A stretch of DNA of 64,000 nucleotides from Xanthobacter autotrophicus (GCF_005871085.1 NZ_VAUP01000022.1:248001-312000), one strand, 5' to 3'; shown: positions 34,432 through 43,291, numbered from the stretch's first letter. Notes: generated from the letters alone by a model not told the origin. Program-made: numbers and translations.

Positions 34432-36531
34432 ATGAACGACGAGAGTTCGATCCGGCGCAGGCCGAGATTGAGGCGGCTGGCGGCGGTCGCCGCAGGTGTC
34501 GCGGTGGCGGGAGCGGCCGTGTTCTGGTGGGTGGTCACCCCACCGCGCATGGATGATGCCGGCCGCACGCTGCCGCAGGTCGCGGCGCCGGAGCTGCTCG
34601 CCCAGGGCAAATACATCGCCGAGTTGGGTGACTGCATCGCCTGCCACACCAAGGCGGACGGCCACCCCATGGCCGGTGGACGCGGGCTGGAGACGCCGTT
34701 CGGCATGCTCTATTCCACCAACATCACCCCCGATCCGAAGACCGGCATCGGCCGCTACAGCTTCGGCGCGTTCGACCGCGCCATGCGCAAGGGCGTGACC
34801 GCCGACGGCACCCACATGTATCCGGCCATGCCGTATCCGTCCTACGCCAGGATGACGCCGGACGACATGTATGCGCTCTACGTCTACTTGATGAAGGGCG
34901 TGGCGCCGGTGGACAGCCCGAACAAGCCCTCGGAGATCGGCTTTCCGTTCAACCAGCGCTGGACGCTCGCCTTCTGGAACGAGATGTTCCTCGAGACCCA
35001 TCCCTTCGTCGCCGATGCGGGCAAGGGCGACAAGGGCGAGCTGTGGAATCGCGGCGCCTATCTGGTGCAGGGCCTCGGCCATTGCGGCGCCTGCCACACG
35101 CCGCGCGGCATCGGCTTTCAGGAACGCGCCATGTCGGAGAAGGGCGGCAGCGGCGACCAGTTCCTGTCCGGCTCCAAGGTGGAGGATTGGAACGCAGTCA
35201 ACCTGCGCGGCCTCGGCGAAGTCGCGGACACGGTGGAACTGCTGAAGACCGGTCAGAACCGTTTCGGCACTGTCTCGGGCTCCATGACCGAGGTGATCCA
35301 CAACTCCACCCAGAACTTCACCGACGGCGACCTCCTCGCCATCGCCACCTATCTCCATGACCTGCCGTCCGATCAGCCGCGCCCCGCGCGTCCTGCGACG
35401 CCGGACACGGGCGTTCCCGCCGCCATGTTCACCACCCGTGGCGGGCTCGCCTATGCCCAGTTCTGCGCCGACTGCCACCGCCTGAACGGCGAGGGCGTCG
35501 CCAAGGTGTTCCCCCCGCTGGCGGGCAATCCGACCGTCGCGGCCAAGGACCCATCCACCCTCGTCCACATCACCCTGACCGGCTGGGCGACGGCGCAGAC
35601 CCAGGCCCATGACCGCGTCTTCACCATGCCCGGCTTCGCCCGGCTCGGGGATGCCGAGATCGCCGACATCCTCTCCTTCGTCCGCGCGAGCTGGGGCGGT
35701 GGCGGAGCGCCGGTCACCGCCGCCGAGGTGAAGGCCGCCCGCGCCACCCTCGACCCCAAGGTGGACACCCGCCCCTTCGAGACGCCGCGCATCGCCGACG
35801 TGCTGGAGCAGCCGAACGCCACCCAGCTGGTGCGTGGCATGCGGCTCAATACCGAGACGCACACCCTGTTGCCGAAGAATGTGGGCAATGTGCTGAACTG
35901 CTCCAGCTGCCACCTCAACGCCGGTACGGTTGCGGACGGTTCTCCCTATGTGGGCGTTTCCGCCTTCTTCCCGAGCTATGCGCCGCGGGCCGGGCGGGAG
36001 ATCACCCTGGAAGACCGGATCAACGGCTGCTTCCTGCGCTCGATGAACGGCAAGCCGCTGGCCAAGGACGGCGACGACATGAAGGCCATGGTCGCCTATT
36101 TCGACTGGATGAAGCGGGAGACGAAGCCCGAGGACAAGGTGGAGGGCCGCGGCGTCGGCAAGGTCAGCCAGCAGATCAAGCCGGACACGGAGAACGGGGC
36201 CAAGGTCTATGCCGCGCAGTGCGCTGTGTGCCACGGGGCCAATGGCGAAGGGATCAAGGACGCCAAGGGCGCGTTCGTCTATCCGCCGCTGTGGGGGGAC
36301 CAATCCTTCAACATCGGCGCCGGCATGGCGCGCACCTATACCGCCGCCGCCTTCGTGAAGCGGAACATGCCCATCGGCTTCCACGGCGGCTTCCCGCTGG
36401 GCCAGGGCGGCCTGACCGACCAGGAGGCGGTGGACGTGGCCGAATACTTCAGCCACATGCCCCGGCCCGACTTCGCCGGCAAAGTCAACGACTGGCCCAA
36501 GGACAAGAAGCCGGCCGACGCCCGCTACTGA
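34432..36531 (+). CDS. Pentaheme cytochrome c: AdhB-type triheme domain fused to TsdA-like thiosulfate dehydrogenase
   Basis: A 699-residue membrane-anchored protein (helix about residues 15-36) with five CXXCH heme sites. The N-terminal 430 residues carry three: CIACH (68-72), CGACH (218-222) and CADCH (345-349), with the NITPDPKTGIGRYS block of the alcohol/gluconate dehydrogenase cytochrome subunit. The C-terminal 250 residues carry two (CSSCH 490-494, CAVCH 597-601) and EDRINGCFLRSMNGKPL, in which Cys533 matches the heme-ligating cysteine of thiosulfate dehydrogenase TsdA. This suggests thiosulfate oxidation to tetrathionate with built-in electron transfer, but activity is inferred. AGGAGG lies upstream of the ATG. 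Confidence 0.85.
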   Translation: MNDESSIRRRPRLRRLAAVAAGVAVAGAAVFWWVVTPPRMDDAGRTLPQVAAPELLAQGKYIAELGDCIACHTKADGHPMAGGRGLETPFGMLYSTNITPDPKTGIGRYSFGAFDRAMRKGVTADGTHMYPAMPYPSYARMTPDDMYALYVYLMKGVAPVDSPNKPSEIGFPFNQRWTLAFWNEMFLETHPFVADAGKGDKGELWNRGAYLVQGLGHCGACHTPRGIGFQERAMSEKGGSGDQFLSGSKVEDWNAVNLRGLGEVADTVELLKTGQNRFGTVSGSMTEVIHNSTQNFTDGDLLAIATYLHDLPSDQPRPARPATPDTGVPAAMFTTRGGLAYAQFCADCHRLNGEGVAKVFPPLAGNPTVAAKDPSTLVHITLTGWATAQTQAHDRVFTMPGFARLGDAEIADILSFVRASWGGGGAPVTAAEVKAARATLDPKVDTRPFETPRIADVLEQPNATQLVRGMRLNTETHTLLPKNVGNVLNCSSCHLNAGTVADGSPYVGVSAFFPSYAPRAGREITLEDRINGCFLRSMNGKPLAKDGDDMKAMVAYFDWMKRETKPEDKVEGRGVGKVSQQIKPDTENGAKVYAAQCAVCHGANGEGIKDAKGAFVYPPLWGDQSFNIGAGMARTYTAAAFVKRNMPIGFHGGFPLGQGGLTDQEAVDVAEYFSHMPRPDFAGKVNDWPKDKKPADARY

Positions 36532-36544
36532 CCGCCTGAAGCAA

Positions 36545-36578
36545 CGAACGCCCGGACCGTGCAGGGTCCGGGCGTTCG
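36545..36578 (+). terminator. Strong hairpin after the TsdA-fusion gene
   Basis: CGAACGCCCGGACC (36545-36558) and GGTCCGGGCGTTCG (36565-36578) form a perfect 14-bp stem with a 6-base loop, 14 bp beyond the stop. No T-run follows, so it may need Rho or act as an mRNA-stabilising end. Confidence 0.6.
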
Positions 36579-36678
36579 CGCATTTCCCCCCGTCGCGGGA
36601 CGATTGACGGCAGGGAAAGGGTATTGGCTCGCGATGACTTCGCCCGCGCGGTGCGCGGGTGGTTTTGCTTGGCCAACG

Positions 36679-36780
36679 CTCAGGCGCCGCGCGGGCTGGC
36701 TTGCGTGGGCTTCGCTCAGGCGCCGCGCGGGCTGACTTGCGTGGGCTTCGCTCAGGCGCCGCGCGGGCTGACTTGGGCTG
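36679..36780. repeat. 36-bp tandem repeat, about 2.8 copies
   Basis: The unit (CTCAGGCGCCGCGCGGGCTG, then ACTTGCGTGGGCTTCG) starts at 36679, 36715 and 36751, an exact 36-bp period with nearly identical units. A degenerate further copy (GCGCGGGCTTCGCTCGG) follows near 36799. It fills part of the 300-bp gap between the TsdA-fusion gene and the L,D-transpeptidase. No spacers, so not CRISPR; a minisatellite-like element that could vary in copy number. Confidence 0.75.
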
Positions 36781-36831
36781 TCTGGCCTGGGCTGTCTTGC
36801 GCGGGCTTCGCTCGGCTGGCCGCCTCCCCCG

Positions 36832-37521
36832 TCAGCCGGACAGCACCACCACCTTCGCGCCGTCGGGCACGCGGCGGTAAATGTCGATCACGTCCTGGTT
36901 CATCATGCGGATGCAGCCGGACGACACCGCCTCGCCGATGGTCCACGGCTCGTTGGTGCCGTGAATGCGGTAAAGCGTGTCCTTGCCATTCTTGAACAGG
37001 TAGAGCGCGCGGGCGCCGAGCGGGTTGGTCTCGCCACCGGCCATGCCGCCGGCCCATTGCCTGTAGCGGCAGGGCTCCCGGGCGATCATGGCGTCCGTGG
37101 GACGCCAGCTCGGCCATTCGCGCTTGTAGCCGACATTGGCCGTGCCGGAGAATTCGAGCCCCTCGCGGCCGACGCCCACCCCATAGCGCAGCGCCCTGCC
37201 ATTCTCCTGCACGAGATAGAGGAAGCGGTTCTTGGGATCGACCACCAGCGTGCCCGGCTCCTGACCAGTGGGATCCTTGACCAGCTGGCGCACGTTGCGG
37301 ACCTTGATATCGTCCGGATCAACGCCGGGAATGCTGTAGCCGCCGTCGGTCAGGGCGCCATAGCGCGCGGCATCGGAGGGCGCGACACCGGGCGCCTTCA
37401 CCGGAACCTCCTCCTTCGTGGTCACGCAGGCGCCAAGCGCCAGCGGCAGGACGAGGCTGGAGAACAGCGCGCGCCGGGAAAGGGGCCGGGAAGCGGCAGG
37501 AAAATCCACGTGCCGCATCAT
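36832..37521 (-). CDS. L,D-transpeptidase (YkuD family) lipoprotein
   Basis: A 229-residue cell-wall enzyme that crosslinks peptidoglycan or attaches proteins to it. The catalytic motif is IHGTNEPWTIGEAVSSGCIR (about residues 190-209), with the active-site cysteine in SSGCIR. The N-terminus ends in LALGAC, a lipobox, so it is a lipoprotein. Its first four bases overlap the end of the DsbA-like gene (ATGA), so it is cotranslated with the disulfide genes. Its own cysteine chemistry may depend on the DsbA/DsbD system upstream. Confidence 0.9.
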   Translation of the reverse strand: MMRHVDFPAASRPLSRRALFSSLVLPLALGACVTTKEEVPVKAPGVAPSDAARYGALTDGGYSIPGVDPDDIKVRNVRQLVKDPTGQEPGTLVVDPKNRFLYLVQENGRALRYGVGVGREGLEFSGTANVGYKREWPSWRPTDAMIAREPCRYRQWAGGMAGGETNPLGARALYLFKNGKDTLYRIHGTNEPWTIGEAVSSGCIRMMNQDVIDIYRRVPDGAKVVVLSG

Positions 37522-38150
37522 TCCCCCGCGGCCTGACGACGGCGGGCCTCGGCTACGGCGCGCCTGAAGCTCGCATAGTCGAGGGTGGAGGCGAGCAGCG
37601 GGCCGACCAGGTAGGTCGGCGTGCCCTTCAGCCCAAGGGATTCGGCCTGGGCGTTGTTACGCTTGAGCAGGGCGGCGATATCGGTGATGTGGGCCTTGAG
37701 GTCGGCCATCAGCCGATCGAGATCGACCCCCGAGGCCGCCACGGCCTCCAGCATCCGCTTCTCGTCGATGCGGCGGCCGGGAATGCCCATCAGGGCGTCG
37801 TGGACCGTCTCGTATCGGCCCTGGTACTGCGCCGCGAGCGCAAGCTGCGCGCCGTAGACCGAGGCCTCCGTCAGCACGGGCCAGTCCTTGTAGACCAGGC
37901 GGATGTGGCCATCCTCCTTCACCACGCGGCTCAGGTCCGGCGCGGATTTCTTGCAGTAGGGGCAGTTGTAGTCGAGGAAGGCGACGATGGTGACGTCGCC
38001 GTCCGCATCGCCGAAGGTGGGGGCATCGGGATCGCGGAGAATGGCGTTCACGTCCACGCCGTCGGCCCGCGCCGCTCTGGCGCGCCCCAGCCCCACGACC
38101 GGCGGCAGGAGGGTGAGCGCGGCGATGCGGATGAAGTCCCTGCGTCGCAT
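37518..38150 (-). CDS. DsbA family thiol-disulfide protein, Tat-exported
   Basis: A 210-residue periplasmic thioredoxin-fold protein with the active site CPYC (about residues 63-66) and the cis-proline loop KGTPTYLVG (about 175). The N-terminus MRRRDFIRIAALTLLPPV has a twin-arginine motif, so export by Tat is likely. It resembles reducing (DsbG/ScsB-type) partners as well as oxidising DsbA. The start at 38150 is 23 bp after the dsbD stop, so the three genes ldt, dsbA-like and dsbD form an operon fed by DsbD electrons. Confidence 0.88.
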   Translation of the reverse strand: MRRRDFIRIAALTLLPPVVGLGRARAARADGVDVNAILRDPDAPTFGDADGDVTIVAFLDYNCPYCKKSAPDLSRVVKEDGHIRLVYKDWPVLTEASVYGAQLALAAQYQGRYETVHDALMGIPGRRIDEKRMLEAVAASGVDLDRLMADLKAHITDIAALLKRNNAQAESLGLKGTPTYLVGPLLASTLDYASFRRAVAEARRRQAAGE

Positions 38151-38173
38151 GTGGCGTCCTTTGCGTTGAGAAT

Positions 38174-40030
38174 TCAGAGGCCCGCCGCGACGGCGAGACG
38201 TTCGAGATCGGCGGCGCCGAGCGCCCCCACGTGGCGCGCCCCGGGCAGTTCCCGGCCTCCGGCGTCGAGCAGGACCAGGGTGGGCGGGCCGATCACGTCG
38301 TACCGGCCCATGAGTGCGCGCGCGCCGTCGCCATAGTCGGTCACGTCCACGACGATGCGGTTGAGCCCGGCGAGGCGCGCCTCCACCGCCGGCTCTGCCA
38401 TTACCGCCTCGTTGGACTTGCACACGGTGCACCACGCGGCGGTGAAGGCGACGAGCGTGGGGCGGCGGCCGTCCCGCGCCGCCGCGAGCGCGCCTTCGAA
38501 AGCGGCGGGCGAGGAGATGTGCGCCTGCCTGGCCTCCACGGCGGAAGGCCCGGCCTGCGACGCGAGGAAGCCGAGCGGCCGGAACGGATCGCTCGCCCCG
38601 CCGGCGGCGCCGACGATCAGCAGCAGCCCGCACGCCACGGCGCCGAGGCCCGTGGTCTTGCCAAGGCGGCGGCCGGCGCCACTCTCGGCGGAGAGGGCAT
38701 CGAGGCCGCCGGCGAATACGCCGAGGCCGATGGCGAAGAGACCATAGAGGGCAAGGCCCGCTGGCTCTGGCAGCACCCGTGCCGCCAGCCAGGCGGCAAC
38801 GCCAAGGAACAGCACGCCGCAGGCCTGCTTCACCCGGACGAGCCAGGGTCCGGATCGGGGCAGAATCTGCGCTCCGAACGTGCCGACCACCACCAGCGGC
38901 GCCGCCATGCCGAGGCCCAGCATGAACAGCGCAGCGGCACCGCGTGCGGCGTCGCCGGTCTGGGCCGCGTAGAGCATGGCGGCGGCGAGCGGCGGCGTCA
39001 CGCACGGCCCCACCACCAGCGCCGAGGCGAAGCCGAGCCCTGCCGCGCCCGCCACCGAGCCCTGGCCGCGCACCGGCATCCGTGTCGCCAGGGCGGACGG
39101 AAGGGCAATATCGAACAGGCCGAGCATGGCGCCCGCCAGCACGGCGAACAGGGCGGCCATCAGCCCGACCGCCCATGACGTCTGGAGCGCCGCCTGAAGG
39201 TTCGCGCCGGTCCAGGCCGCGCCCATGCCGAGCACGCCGAAGGCCGCGGCCATGGCGAGGCCATAGGCGCCGGAAAGGGCGAGGCCGCGCCCCGGCGTGG
39301 GCCTGCATCCGCTGCCGGCGAGGATGCCGGAGAGGATCGGCAGCATGGGGAAGACGCAGGGCGTGAAGGCGAGCAGCAGGCCGAGACCGAAGAAGGCCGC
39401 GAGCAGAGGCACGAGCCGGCCGCTGAACAGCGCGTCCATCGCGACCACGGGCGCGGCTGGCGGCACAGGCGCGGAGTTCGGCACGGACCCACGCTCGGCC
39501 ACAGGCGCGGCGATCCCCCGGGATGCCGTCCCCGGCCCGATCTCTGGTCCCTGCGCCGTCGGCTCGGCCGCGGCCTCCGGCGGCGGACGAACGGCGGCGA
39601 TGGCCAGCGTGGCCAGATCCACCCGGCGCGTCACGACGGGATAGCAGATGCCCTGCTCGGCGCAGCCCTGGAAGGAGAGATCCAGCGCGCCCGTTGCCGG
39701 CTGGCCGGAAGCGCGCACCCCGACGGACTGATGGTAGATCTCCACCGGCCCGAAATTGGGATCGTCCTTCTCTTCACCGGGCGGCAGCGAGAGGGGCACG
39801 GCAACGCCGTCCATCCGAGCCTTCAGGCTCTCGCGGTAAAGGTAGGTGCCCGGCGCGATCCGCCAGGTAAGTGACAATGTTCCATCCGTCTCCCGTGCCG
39901 CCGAGACGCGGAAGGCCTCGTCGGCCGTGAGGATGCGGCCCTCGACCGCCACGGACGTTCCGCCGGCGAGCACCGGCAGGATCAGGGCCAGCGCGACAAG
40001 CGCGCGGCGGGGAAACGGTATCGCGACCAT
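38174..40030 (-). CDS. dsbD: Thiol:disulfide interchange protein DsbD
   Basis: A 618-residue membrane protein that carries electrons from cytoplasmic thioredoxin to the periplasm. Three parts are visible: an N-terminal periplasmic alpha domain (cysteines in FQGCAEQGICYP, about residues 120-131), eight or so helices with the membrane cysteines in FTPCVFPMLP and VVGPCVTPPLA, and a C-terminal thioredoxin domain (FTAAWCTVCKSN, about residue 530). The signal peptide is at residues 1-29. It faces the two-component genes across 76 bp that hold a CTTAAG box. Confidence 0.93.
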   Translation of the reverse strand: MVAIPFPRRALVALALILPVLAGGTSVAVEGRILTADEAFRVSAARETDGTLSLTWRIAPGTYLYRESLKARMDGVAVPLSLPPGEEKDDPNFGPVEIYHQSVGVRASGQPATGALDLSFQGCAEQGICYPVVTRRVDLATLAIAAVRPPPEAAAEPTAQGPEIGPGTASRGIAAPVAERGSVPNSAPVPPAAPVVAMDALFSGRLVPLLAAFFGLGLLLAFTPCVFPMLPILSGILAGSGCRPTPGRGLALSGAYGLAMAAAFGVLGMGAAWTGANLQAALQTSWAVGLMAALFAVLAGAMLGLFDIALPSALATRMPVRGQGSVAGAAGLGFASALVVGPCVTPPLAAAMLYAAQTGDAARGAAALFMLGLGMAAPLVVVGTFGAQILPRSGPWLVRVKQACGVLFLGVAAWLAARVLPEPAGLALYGLFAIGLGVFAGGLDALSAESGAGRRLGKTTGLGAVACGLLLIVGAAGGASDPFRPLGFLASQAGPSAVEARQAHISSPAAFEGALAAARDGRRPTLVAFTAAWCTVCKSNEAVMAEPAVEARLAGLNRIVVDVTDYGDGARALMGRYDVIGPPTLVLLDAGGRELPGARHVGALGAADLERLAVAAGL

Positions 40031-40053
40031 GACCGGCTCCCTCGGACGCCCAC

Positions 40054-40070
40054 CTTAAGGGGGCCTTAAG
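40054..40070. promoter_or_regulatory. CTTAAG-N5-CTTAAG response-regulator box
   Basis: CTTAAG at 40054-40059 and 40065-40070, separated by GGGGC, exactly the 11-bp spaced direct repeat bound by PmrA/QseB-class regulators. It sits between dsbD (-) and the OmpR-class regulator (+), 37 bp before the regulator start, so it could control both units including autoregulation. Confidence 0.65.
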
Positions 40071-40106
40071 CTCGGGCTAGAAGAGAGGGCGGAGGAGAAC
40101 GGACCC

Positions 40107-40769
40107 ATGCGCATACTGGTCGTCGAGGACGATCCGATCCTGATGGACGGGCTCAAGGTGGGCCTCGGCCTGGCTGGGGCGACAGTGGACGATGTGGCCA
40201 CCTGCGCCGACGCGCGCGCCGCCCTCGCGGCCGGCCGGTTCGATGCGGTGGTGCTCGACGTGATGCTGCCCGACGGCTCAGGCCTCGATGTGCTCGCCAC
40301 CCTGCGCGCCCGTGGCGATGCGACTCCCGTCCTGCTGCTGACCGCCCTCGACGAGCCGCCTGACCGGGTGCGCGGCCTCGACGGCGGCGCAGACGACTAT
40401 CTGGGCAAGCCGTTCGACCTCGACGAACTGGCCGCCCGGGTGCGCGCCATCGCCCGCCGTGGTCATGGGCGAGCCGGGCCGCTGCTCCGGGCGGGCGCGC
40501 TGGTGCTTGATCCCGCCACCCTCTCCGCGACGCTGGACGGACAGGCCATCGCCCTGTCGCGGCGGGAATTCGCCGTGCTCTCCGCGCTCATGGAACGTCC
40601 CGGCGTGATCCGCTCGAGGATGGAGATCGAGGAGCGCCTCTACGGCTGGCAAGAAGAAGTGGAGAGCAACGCGGTGGAAGTCCACATCCACAACCTGCGC
40701 GCCAAGGTCGGCCGGGAGGCCATCGAAACGGTGCGCGGCCTCGGCTATCGCGTCAGGGGACCGGCATGA
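40107..40769 (+). CDS. OmpR-family response regulator (QseB/PmrA-like)
   Basis: A 220-residue two-domain regulator. The receiver has the acidic pair at VVEDD (residues 5-9), the phosphorylation site Asp51 in AVVLDVMLPDGSG, the conserved Thr/Lys (LLLTALD and LGKPFDLDE), and a C-terminal winged helix with SRREFAVLSALMERPG and EVHIHNLRAKVG. It overlaps the sensor kinase by 4 bp (ATGA), so both are made together. The likely binding site lies upstream at 40054-40070. The signal is unknown; the target probably includes the dsbD operon. Confidence 0.92.
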   Translation: MRILVVEDDPILMDGLKVGLGLAGATVDDVATCADARAALAAGRFDAVVLDVMLPDGSGLDVLATLRARGDATPVLLLTALDEPPDRVRGLDGGADDYLGKPFDLDELAARVRAIARRGHGRAGPLLRAGALVLDPATLSATLDGQAIALSRREFAVLSALMERPGVIRSRMEIEERLYGWQEEVESNAVEVHIHNLRAKVGREAIETVRGLGYRVRGPA

Positions 40770-42091
40770 GCTCCCTCAAGCGCCGGCTGTTCCTCATCCT
40801 GCTCGCGGCGACCGGCGCCATCTGGCTGTGCGCCACCGGCTGGATCTATGTCTCCAGCCGCAGCGAGCTGGAGCATGTGCTCGATACCCGCCTCCAGGAG
40901 GCGGCGCGCATGGTCCATTCGCTGGTCGCCGGCGGCAACATCGCCGCCGCGGCTCAGGCCGCGACCCTGCCCGAGGCGGCATACGAGCGTCAGCTCTCCT
41001 GCCAGATCTGGTCGCTCGACGGGCGGCTCGTGGCCAAGTCGGGCGGCGCGCCGGACGAGGCGCTGGCCGGCCCGGCCGAAGGCTTTTCCGAGCGCGTCGT
41101 GAATGGCGAGCCGTGGCGCGTCTATACCATTCTCGACCCCGGGAAGGGCGTGCGCGTGATGGTGGGCGACCGCATCGGGCTGCGCGACCGGCTGGTCCGC
41201 GATCTGGTGGCGGGGCTGCTCGCGCCGGTGGTGCTCATCGTGCCGCTGCTCGGACTGCTGATCTGGATCAGCCTCGGCCGGGGGCTGAAGCCGTTGCACG
41301 CGGTGGCGAGCGACATCGCCACCCGCGATGGCGAGGATATGCGCCCGGTGGCGCCCGCCGAGGCACCCGCCGAGATCCGGCCGCTGCTCGAGGCCATCAA
41401 CGGCCTGTTCGCGAAGGTGGAGGCCGCGCGGCGGCAGGAGCGCGACGTGACCGCCTTCGCGGCGCACGAGTTGCGCACGCCCCTCGCCGGCCTCAAGACG
41501 CAGGCCCAGATCGCGCTGGCAGCGCACGACGCGCCGACCCGGGAGGGCGCGCTGCGGCAGATCCTCATCTCCGTGGACCGCACGACCCGCCTGGTGCGGC
41601 AGCTGCTGGCGCTCGCCAAGCTCGAGGGCACGCCCTCCCCGCCCGCCGACACCGCGGGCGAGACCGATGCCGGGGCGCTGCTGCGCGACATCGTGCGGCA
41701 GACCGCCCGGCCCGGCGCAACGCAGGTGGTACTCGAGGACGCGCTTGACGCCCTGAAGCTGAAGGGCGACCGCGAGGCACTGCACCTGCTGCTCCGGAAC
41801 CTGCACGAGAATGCAGTGGAACACATGGCCGGCGGCGGCACGATCGCCTGGCGCCCCTGCGCCGGAGGCCTCTGCGTGGAGGACGAGGGGCCGGGCATCC
41901 CCGAGGAGGAACTGCCGCTGGTGACGCGCCGCTTCTACCGGGGACGCAGCCGGAGCGGTTCGGGCAGCGGCCTCGGCCTGACCATCGCCACCATGGCGGC
42001 CGCCCGCGCCGGAGCCAGGCTCACGCTGGAAAACCGCGGTGATCGCCATGGGCTGCGGGCAACGGTCGTGTGGTTGCGCGGCGCCGCCTAG
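40766..42091 (+). CDS. Two-component sensor histidine kinase (QseC/TctE-like)
   Basis: A 441-residue membrane kinase. Helix 1 (about residues 9-30) and helix 2 (about 146-168) flank a periplasmic sensor of about 115 residues. A HAMP-like linker follows, then the phosphoacceptor histidine in FAAHELRTPLAGLK (about residue 235), and the ATP-binding N, G1 and G2 boxes (NLHENAVEH, VEDEGPGIPEEE and SGSGLGLTIA). It is paired with the response regulator just upstream, overlapping it by 4 bp. The signal may be periplasmic redox or envelope stress, by context only. Confidence 0.92.
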   Translation: MSSLKRRLFLILLAATGAIWLCATGWIYVSSRSELEHVLDTRLQEAARMVHSLVAGGNIAAAAQAATLPEAAYERQLSCQIWSLDGRLVAKSGGAPDEALAGPAEGFSERVVNGEPWRVYTILDPGKGVRVMVGDRIGLRDRLVRDLVAGLLAPVVLIVPLLGLLIWISLGRGLKPLHAVASDIATRDGEDMRPVAPAEAPAEIRPLLEAINGLFAKVEAARRQERDVTAFAAHELRTPLAGLKTQAQIALAAHDAPTREGALRQILISVDRTTRLVRQLLALAKLEGTPSPPADTAGETDAGALLRDIVRQTARPGATQVVLEDALDALKLKGDREALHLLLRNLHENAVEHMAGGGTIAWRPCAGGLCVEDEGPGIPEEELPLVTRRFYRGRSRSGSGSGLGLTIATMAAARAGARLTLENRGDRHGLRATVVWLRGAA

Positions 42092-42107
42092 GAGCAGCCC
42101 CGAAGCC

Positions 42108-43214
42108 TCAGGGCTTGTTGTGGAAACCGAAGCGTCCCACCACGGTCTGTCGCACGAAGCCGCTCAGCGAGCCCTCCATCAGCAGCGCGATGCCGAGCCG
42201 CGCGCCAAGCGCCATTCCGGCCACCGCCAGCGGCCAGGACAAAGCGAACAGCGAGCCGGCCGTGAGGCCCTGCCCGATGGTGCAGCCGCCGCACAGGATG
42301 CCGCCCGCGCCCATGAGCACCGCGCCGAGCAGGTGGCGCTTCATCTCGCGCGGGTCGTCGAAGGCTTCCCAGCGGAACTCATCGGCGTGGCGTGCGGCGG
42401 CGAAGGCGCCGAGGGCCACCCCAAGGACGCTGCCGGCGCCGAATTCCGCCAGGCTCGACGCTTCGAACAGCACGCCGAACAGCGCGCGCGCCACCGGCGA
42501 CACGAAGGTGAGGCTCTGCGGCGCGGTGGGATGGGCAAACTCGTCCACCAGCCACGTGGTGGCGAGCCAGCCGGCGACCACCCCCAGGCCCAGCAGCACG
42601 CCTGCCGTCATCAGCCGGCCGGCGCGGCGAAGCCTGCGGTCGGCCAGGGCCGGTGTCACCAGACCCACGCAGGCGCAGGCCGTGAGGATGCCCCTGAAAT
42701 CGTGACCCGTGACCCGCCCCATGATGGACGGCAGATCCGTCTGGGTTCCCACCGGCAACTGCAGGGCGAAGCGCTCCAGCCCGTCCACACGGATGCCGGC
42801 GAAGATCCCCCGCAGGGTGGCGTAGGCCACGGCCCCGAAGACCAGCAGCACGACCAGGCTGCGCAGGTCGCCCGAGCCGAGGCGCACCAGCGAGCCGAAG
42901 GCGCAGGTGCCCACCAGCGCCATGCCCAGGCCGAACAGGAGGCCACCCGTCAGGATGCCGAGCCAGGGCAAGGCGCTCGTCACATAATTGGTGCGGTCCG
43001 GGGCGAGGATGCCGACGAGGGTCAACGCCTGCGTGCCGAGCATCGCGAGGCCGAGGGCGAGGCCGAACACCTTCATGCGTCGCCAGTCATGGCCCACCAT
43101 GGCGTCCTCCATGGCGCCGAAGGTGCATAGGCGGGCGCGGAATACGGCGAAGCCGACCACCCCGCCCACGGCGAGCCCCGCGAGCGCGGTCCACCACGGG
43201 CTTGAAACATCCAT
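42108..43214 (-). CDS. soxT: YeeE/YedE family sulfur-compound transporter (SoxT-like)
   Basis: A 368-residue membrane protein with about nine to ten helices and the YeeE/YedE (TsuA) conserved cysteines in FRARLCTFGAMEDAM, GMALVGTCAFGS and LCGGCTIGQGL. TsuA of Spirochaeta imports thiosulfate through such cysteines, and YeeE-like soxT genes sit beside soxSR in several alphaproteobacteria, so transport of a sulfur compound for signalling or cytoplasmic oxidation is likely. It lies downstream of soxR on the same strand, 77 bp away, completing a soxS-soxR-soxT unit. Confidence 0.88.
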   Translation of the reverse strand: MDVSSPWWTALAGLAVGGVVGFAVFRARLCTFGAMEDAMVGHDWRRMKVFGLALGLAMLGTQALTLVGILAPDRTNYVTSALPWLGILTGGLLFGLGMALVGTCAFGSLVRLGSGDLRSLVVLLVFGAVAYATLRGIFAGIRVDGLERFALQLPVGTQTDLPSIMGRVTGHDFRGILTACACVGLVTPALADRRLRRAGRLMTAGVLLGLGVVAGWLATTWLVDEFAHPTAPQSLTFVSPVARALFGVLFEASSLAEFGAGSVLGVALGAFAAARHADEFRWEAFDDPREMKRHLLGAVLMGAGGILCGGCTIGQGLTAGSLFALSWPLAVAGMALGARLGIALLMEGSLSGFVRQTVVGRFGFHNKP

Positions 43215-43291
43215 GCGCGCCTTCCTCCCTGAGATGGCCGGAGCGAGACTTGTCGAGCGTCCCGTCGCCGGCCCGGCGCATTTACTTTAGG

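Noticed and set aside
34078-36456. A minus-strand open frame of 792 codons opposite the TsdA fusion
   Set aside because: The plus strand has five heme motifs in one frame and a good ribosome site; the antisense product is compositionally odd.
36679-36780. Short CRISPR-like array with a 36-bp repeat
   Set aside because: Units are directly adjacent with no spacers and no cas genes are present.
40107-42091. Two-component system as the sox regulator
   Set aside because: A SoxR-type repressor and its motif explain sox control better; the CTTAAG box points to the dsbD operon.
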